A stretch of 5,876 nucleotides of DNA from Cytophagales bacterium (GTDB taxonomy: Bacteria; Bacteroidota; Bacteroidia; Cytophagales; Cyclobacteriaceae), in the NCBI GenBank assembly GCA_020063545.1, contig JAGUUF010000169.1, positions 1 through 5,876 of the forward strand. Direction: 5' to 3'. Below the pieces are notes generated by a model that was given only the letters and a program-made list of their open reading frames with translations, did not search any database and was not told the DNA's origin. Positions 5,852-5,876 of the stretch are shown here, in pieces (the first letter of the stretch is position 1; each line of letters starts with the position of its first letter). A program made the position numbers and the translations under genes.

Positions 5852-5876
5852 GCCCCTGTAGTTAAATGGATATAAC
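5852..5876 (+). tRNA. Partial tRNA gene, probably tRNA-Arg(CCU), cut by the window end
   Basis: The last 25 bases read as a tRNA 5' half: acceptor strand GCCCCTG, T8-A9, then a D-arm in which GTTA (5861-5864) pairs with TAAC (5873-5876) and the loop contains the invariant GG. The anticodon is beyond the edge. The stretch TAGTTAAATGGATATAAC matches the D-arm of E. coli tRNA-Arg(CCU) as I remember it, which is the basis for the identity. That a tRNA starts here is well supported; the isotype is a tentative call. Confidence 0.8.

Overview
The window looks like a chromosomal housekeeping region from a member of the Bacteroidota, most likely Cytophagales or a close relative. Evidence for the phylum: several TTG-N19/23-TAnnTTTG promoters, the type recognised by the Bacteroidota primary sigma factor; no clear Shine-Dalgarno sequences; a DUF2851 gene; and an exported protein opening with a carboxypeptidase-regulatory-like beta-sandwich. 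The order-level placement is only an inference. No insertion sequence, phage gene, CRISPR array or integration site is visible.

Left part: positions 1-954 hold the first 318 codons of an exported protein read leftwards, cut off by the window edge. A divergent 116-bp gap separates it from a rightward run: pyrF (orotidine-5'-phosphate decarboxylase, GTG start), a DUF2851 protein, and a polytopic membrane protein overlapping DUF2851 by 4 bp (ATGA). These three may be one transcription unit. A NeuD/PglD-like left-handed beta-helix acyltransferase follows. It has its own near-consensus promoter in the 55-bp gap before it, and its start is 4514 rather than the more upstream ATG at 4391.

Right part: the acyltransferase converges on a 17-codon leftward gene encoding an all Lys/Ala peptide, MAKKAKKKAKKAAKKKK. 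A perfect 17-bp inverted repeat between them would serve as a shared bidirectional terminator. The tiny gene has a good promoter of its own, so it is the best candidate here for something undescribed. A 189-bp divergent gap with a strong hairpin separates it from an MmcQ/YjbR-family gene read rightwards. The window ends 25 nt into a tRNA gene, probably tRNA-Arg(CCU), preceded by a perfect TAnnTTTG element.

Functional links: pyrF supplies UMP. The membrane protein and acyltransferase could belong to surface-glycan or lipid-linked sugar metabolism, but the sequence does not prove it. The acyltransferase lacks the catalytic histidine of characterised PglD, so its chemistry is open. I see no multigene defence or mobile system.
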